NCBI GenBank assembly: GCA_964537205.1
Contig: CAZHZH010000096.1
Coordinates: 1-9,296, forward strand
Length of the DNA: 9,296 nucleotides
Direction: 5' to 3'
Source: Colivivens sp964537205
Lineage (GTDB): Bacteria > Bacteroidota > Bacteroidia > Bacteroidales > Bacteroidaceae
Each line of letters starts with the position of its first letter. The stretch's first letter is position 1. The position numbers were made by a program, and so were the translations under genes. Under the pieces are notes generated by a model, which made no database searches, was not told the DNA's origin, and saw only the letters and a list, made by a program, of their open reading frames with translations. Positions 6,468 through 9,296 of this stretch are shown piece by piece.

Positions 6468-7726
6468 AAGTAGATGTGCTTTTAGGTCTTCAATGGGGAG
6501 ACGAAGGAAAGGGCAAGGTTGTTGATGTCCTTACTCCAAAATATGATGTAGTGGCAAGATTCCAAGGCGGTCCGAACGCCGGACATACACTTGAGTTTGA
6601 AGGGCAGAAATATGTGCTTCGTTCGATTCCTTCGGGCATTTTTCAAGGTGACAAGATTAATATTATAGGTAATGGCGTGGTCTTGGCCCCTGATCTTTTT
6701 ATGGACGAGGCAAAGGAATTGGAAAAATCGGGACACGACTTGAAGGAACGCCTCCATATATCGAAGAAGGCTCATTTGATAATGCCTACACACAGATTGC
6801 TCGATGCGGCAAACGAGGCTGCGAAAGGCAAGAACAAGGTCGGAACGACTGGAAAAGGCATAGGTCCGACTTATACTGACAAAGTAAGTCGTAACGGACT
6901 CCGTGTGGGGGACATACTCGACAACTTTGAAGCTAAGTACGCCGCACATAAAGCACGCCACATTGAAATGCTGAACGCCCTCAATTATACCGACTATGAT
7001 ATTACTGAGGTTGAAAAACATTGGATGGAAGGTATAGAATACATGAAGCAGTTCCACTTAGTGGACAGCGAACACGAGGTGAACAACCTGTTGAAAGAGG
7101 GCAAATCGATTCTTTGCGAAGGCGCACAGGGAACAATGCTCGATGTCGATTTCGGCTCTTATCCTTACGTAACGTCGAGCAATACGATTTGTGCGGGAGC
7201 TTGTACGGGACTCGGTCTGGGACCGAACAAGATAGGAGAGGTATATGGCATCATCAAGGCCTATTGCACTCGTGTGGGCGCCGGTCCGTTCCCTACAGAA
7301 CTATTTGATGAAACGGGTAGCAAGATTCGTTCGATAGGACATGAATATGGTGCTGTTACCGGTCGTGAACGCCGGTGCGGATGGATCGACCTTGTCGCCC
7401 TAAAGTATGCTGTGATGATAAACGGCGTTACAAAATTGATTATGATGAAAAGTGATGTGCTTGATGGTTTTGATACGGTGAAAGCGTGTGTGGCGTATAA
7501 GCAAAACGGTCAGTTTGTCGATTATTTCCCATACGATATCAGCGAAGGAATCGAACCTGTATACGTCGAAATGCCTGGATGGAAGCAGGATCTGTCGAAA
7601 TGTACTTCTGAGGCAGACTTCCCACAAGCGTTCAAGGACTATATCGCCTTCTTGGAGAAACAACTGGAAACGCCAATAGCAATTGTTTCTGTAGGTCCGG
7701 ATCGTGAACAGACCATTGTAAGGTAA
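6464..7726 (+). CDS. purA: Adenylosuccinate synthase
   Basis: PurA makes adenylosuccinate from IMP, aspartate and GTP, the first committed step from IMP to AMP, in the cytosol. The 420 residues are close to the bacterial norm (E. coli about 432). The signature GLQWGDEGKGK sits at 8-18 with catalytic Asp13, and GGPNAGHT at 35-42 supplies His41; both keep the E. coli numbering. Further family blocks are GTTGKGIGPTYTDKVSR for IMP binding, CEGAQGTMLDVDFGSYPYVT, GVGAGPFPTE-like VGAGPFPTE, TGRERRCGWIDLV and the terminal SVGPDREQTI. No Shine-Dalgarno is visible upstream; its ATG overlaps the fur-like stop as ATGA, so translation is likely coupled to the regulator. Placement after a Fur-like gene suggests co-transcription, not necessarily regulation by it. 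Confidence 0.97.
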   Translation: MKVDVLLGLQWGDEGKGKVVDVLTPKYDVVARFQGGPNAGHTLEFEGQKYVLRSIPSGIFQGDKINIIGNGVVLAPDLFMDEAKELEKSGHDLKERLHISKKAHLIMPTHRLLDAANEAAKGKNKVGTTGKGIGPTYTDKVSRNGLRVGDILDNFEAKYAAHKARHIEMLNALNYTDYDITEVEKHWMEGIEYMKQFHLVDSEHEVNNLLKEGKSILCEGAQGTMLDVDFGSYPYVTSSNTICAGACTGLGLGPNKIGEVYGIIKAYCTRVGAGPFPTELFDETGSKIRSIGHEYGAVTGRERRCGWIDLVALKYAVMINGVTKLIMMKSDVLDGFDTVKACVAYKQNGQFVDYFPYDISEGIEPVYVEMPGWKQDLSKCTSEADFPQAFKDYIAFLEKQLETPIAIVSVGPDREQTIVR

Positions 7727-7765
7727 TAAGTGTAGGAAGGGAAAAGTCGGAAGGCACTTGTGTTT

Positions 7766-8980
7766 ATGAGGGTTAAGGTTACGGCTCCTAAGGAGATTCG
7801 TCAGTGTTCAATTATGCTGCCACCATCGAAGAGTATCGCCAACAGGGTACTTATCATGTCCGCCCTTAATGGTATTCCTCCTTCGAAAGTGTTGAAGCAA
7901 CCGGCGGCTGCTCTATGCGACGATATTCGCGTGGTTGTCGAGCTGTTGCAGTCGGAAGAACCTGTAGTGGATGTCGGGGCTGCCGGAACGGCAATGCGTT
8001 TTGCTACAGCCTTTTTGGCTGTAAGCGAAGGAACGAAATCAATTACAGGCACTAAACGTCTGCAAGAACGCCCTATTGGCATACTCGTCGACGCATTACG
8101 GACTTTGGGCGCTGATATAGAGTATCTTGGAAATGCAGGCTATCCGCCACTGAGAATAAAGGGCAACCCTGGGATGCAAGGGGGAACAATTATGCTGGAT
8201 GGTAGTGTAAGCTCGCAGTTTATTTCGGCATTGCTTATGATTGCTCCAGTATTAAAAAACGGTCTTGTGATAAAACTGAAAGGTCAGATAGTCTCTGTGC
8301 CTTATATTAATATAACTATCGGTTTGATGAGGCGGTTTGGCGCTGTTGTCAAATGGACAGGCAATGATACGATTGTAGTCTCTCCCGGATATAAATATAC
8401 TAATAAGGACGGTTTTATACAAGTCGAGTCGGATTGGACGGCGGCATCTTATTGGTATGAGATTGCTTCAATCGCCCGTCTTGACCATTTGTTTGATCTT
8501 CCAGGCTTGACAAAGGAGAGCCTTCAGGGTGATAAGGTCTGCGATAGCATATACAAGTTGATATCTAAACATCGTTCGGCGGGAACTATGATGGAGTATG
8601 ACTTCAAGGACTGTCCTGATTTGGTCCAGACGATAGTAGTAACATGTTGTATGGAGGGCATATCATTTCATTTCACGGGGTTGCGTACGTTGAGAATAAA
8701 AGAAACAGACCGCATAATGGCGTTGCAAACCGAACTTGAAAAACTCGGATACGGCATAGAAGCCGCTGATGACACGATGACGTGGGATGGAAGGCGTAAG
8801 CCAATTGACGACGTACAATCAATAGCAACATACAATGACCATAGGATGGCAATGGCTTTCGCCCCATGTGCATTGACGTTTGGGAATATTATTATAGAGG
8901 ATCCGTCAGTAGTGAATAAATCATATCCGACGTATTGGTCAGACTTGGAAAAAGCGGGATTTGTATTATGCTATATTTGA
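7766..8980 (+). CDS. aroA: 3-phosphoshikimate 1-carboxyvinyltransferase (EPSP synthase)
   Basis: AroA joins shikimate-3-phosphate and phosphoenolpyruvate in the sixth step of the shikimate pathway to chorismate. I chose the ATG at 7766 (404 residues) over the in-frame GTG at 7760, because it places PPSKSIANR with Lys22, Ser23 and Arg27 exactly as in E. coli; a GGAAGG at 7749-7754 could serve either. Other blocks are AAGTAMR at 72-78, LQERPIG (Arg102), VSSQFISALLM (Ser149, Ser150, Gln151), SDWTAASYW, CPD with Asp285 (E. coli Asp313), LRIKETDR with Glu313 (E. coli Glu341) and TYNDHRMAMAFA. The enzyme is shorter than E. coli AroA (427), with most of the loss between Lys22 and the GTAMR loop. That loop has Ala where E. 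coli has Asn94. It follows purA after about 39 bases with no terminator. Confidence 0.96.
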   Translation: MRVKVTAPKEIRQCSIMLPPSKSIANRVLIMSALNGIPPSKVLKQPAAALCDDIRVVVELLQSEEPVVDVGAAGTAMRFATAFLAVSEGTKSITGTKRLQERPIGILVDALRTLGADIEYLGNAGYPPLRIKGNPGMQGGTIMLDGSVSSQFISALLMIAPVLKNGLVIKLKGQIVSVPYINITIGLMRRFGAVVKWTGNDTIVVSPGYKYTNKDGFIQVESDWTAASYWYEIASIARLDHLFDLPGLTKESLQGDKVCDSIYKLISKHRSAGTMMEYDFKDCPDLVQTIVVTCCMEGISFHFTGLRTLRIKETDRIMALQTELEKLGYGIEAADDTMTWDGRRKPIDDVQSIATYNDHRMAMAFAPCALTFGNIIIEDPSVVNKSYPTYWSDLEKAGFVLCYI

Positions 8981-9296
8981 TTCTTGCGCTTTGTGCGTTG
9001 GGAGTAATTGCCTTTGTAGTAGGCTATTTCCGTAATAAATCATTGAAAAAGAAGTTGGTAAAAGGTGAAATAACCGAAATGCCATCGATAGTGCTAGTCG
9101 CCAATATGGAGTGCTGTGGCCAGCATGAAGTGTGTGAGAAGGAAAGCTTGCTCGCTGCCATAAGTAAGGAAATAGAATATTATGATGATGAAGAACTGGA
9201 CCGCTATCGTGGTACGCCATCGGACGCTTATTCGGATGAGGCTGTAGACGAGTTCCGTGATATCCTTTACACGATGAAAGAGGATGAGGTCGCAGG
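8968..9296 (+). CDS. Conserved membrane-anchored small protein with Cys/His cluster, 3'-truncated by window edge
   Basis: An open frame starts at ATG 8968, 13 bases inside the end of aroA, and runs off the right edge after 109 full codons. Residues 2-20 form one hydrophobic helix, followed by the basic stretch FRNKSLKKK, so the protein is probably anchored with its bulk in the cytosol (positive-inside rule). Next comes MECCGQHEVCEK, with Cys49, Cys50, His53 and Cys56, a candidate metal or redox site. The remainder is acidic and helical (EIEYYDDEELDRY, DEAVDEFRDILYTMKEDEV). The codon pattern and tight overlap fit a real operon gene. I have a vague memory of similar short Bacteroidales proteins, sometimes labelled phospholipase, but nothing here supports lipase activity. 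Function unknown. Confidence 0.72.
   Translation, partial: MLYLILALCALGVIAFVVGYFRNKSLKKKLVKGEITEMPSIVLVANMECCGQHEVCEKESLLAAISKEIEYYDDEELDRYRGTPSDAYSDEAVDEFRDILYTMKEDEVA

Noticed and set aside
6482..7057. Minus-strand 191-codon open frame within purA
   Set aside because: It is antisense to highly conserved PurA motifs and has no recognisable domain.

Overview
The window looks like a Bacteroidetes chromosome, most likely order Bacteroidales (Bacteroides/Prevotella-like). Three things point there: a TAnnTTTG-type -7 promoter element ahead of the main operon, a lipoprotein-type family M49 peptidase carrying the HECLGH zinc motif, and the gene set peptidase - AlkD-like - Fur-like - purA - aroA. 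The window is a scaffold join, not continuous sequence: exactly 100 Ns lie at 3196-3295. The left and right parts may therefore not be true neighbours.

Left part (1-3195). A type I restriction enzyme motor subunit (HsdR) runs off the left edge. It has lost its nuclease domain and Walker A motif to the edge, but the rest of the helicase and the C-terminal helical region are intact. Its C-terminus carries an R-x4-H motif in a helical setting that resembles a HEPN domain. Directly after its tandem stop codons, in the same frame, is a start-less fragment of about 44 codons resembling the C-terminal part of RhuM-family proteins, which often sit in type I restriction loci. No hsdM or hsdS is visible. 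The fragment is followed by about 310 bases of AT-rich non-coding DNA with clustered short palindromes (CCCAACTGG/CCAGTTGGG three times, TGCGCA twice), then the gap.

Right part (3296-9296). A compact same-strand operon appears to start from one recognisable promoter at about 3382. Its order is dipeptidyl peptidase III lipoprotein, AlkD-like HEAT-repeat protein, Fur-family regulator, adenylosuccinate synthase (purA), EPSP synthase (aroA), and a membrane-anchored small protein with a Cys/His cluster that is cut by the right edge. Neighbouring genes overlap by 62, 14 and 4 bases, then are separated by about 39, then overlap by 13, so translational coupling is likely. No terminator was seen between them. 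The operon mixes peptide breakdown, purine synthesis, the shikimate pathway and a metal-responsive-type regulator.

I see no convincing new multi-gene system. The points most worth a second look are the HEPN-like end of HsdR, the RhuM-like scar, the palindrome cluster, the unusual metal-site and DNA-contact residues of the Fur-like protein, the missing AlkD catalytic motif, and the small Cys/His membrane protein.
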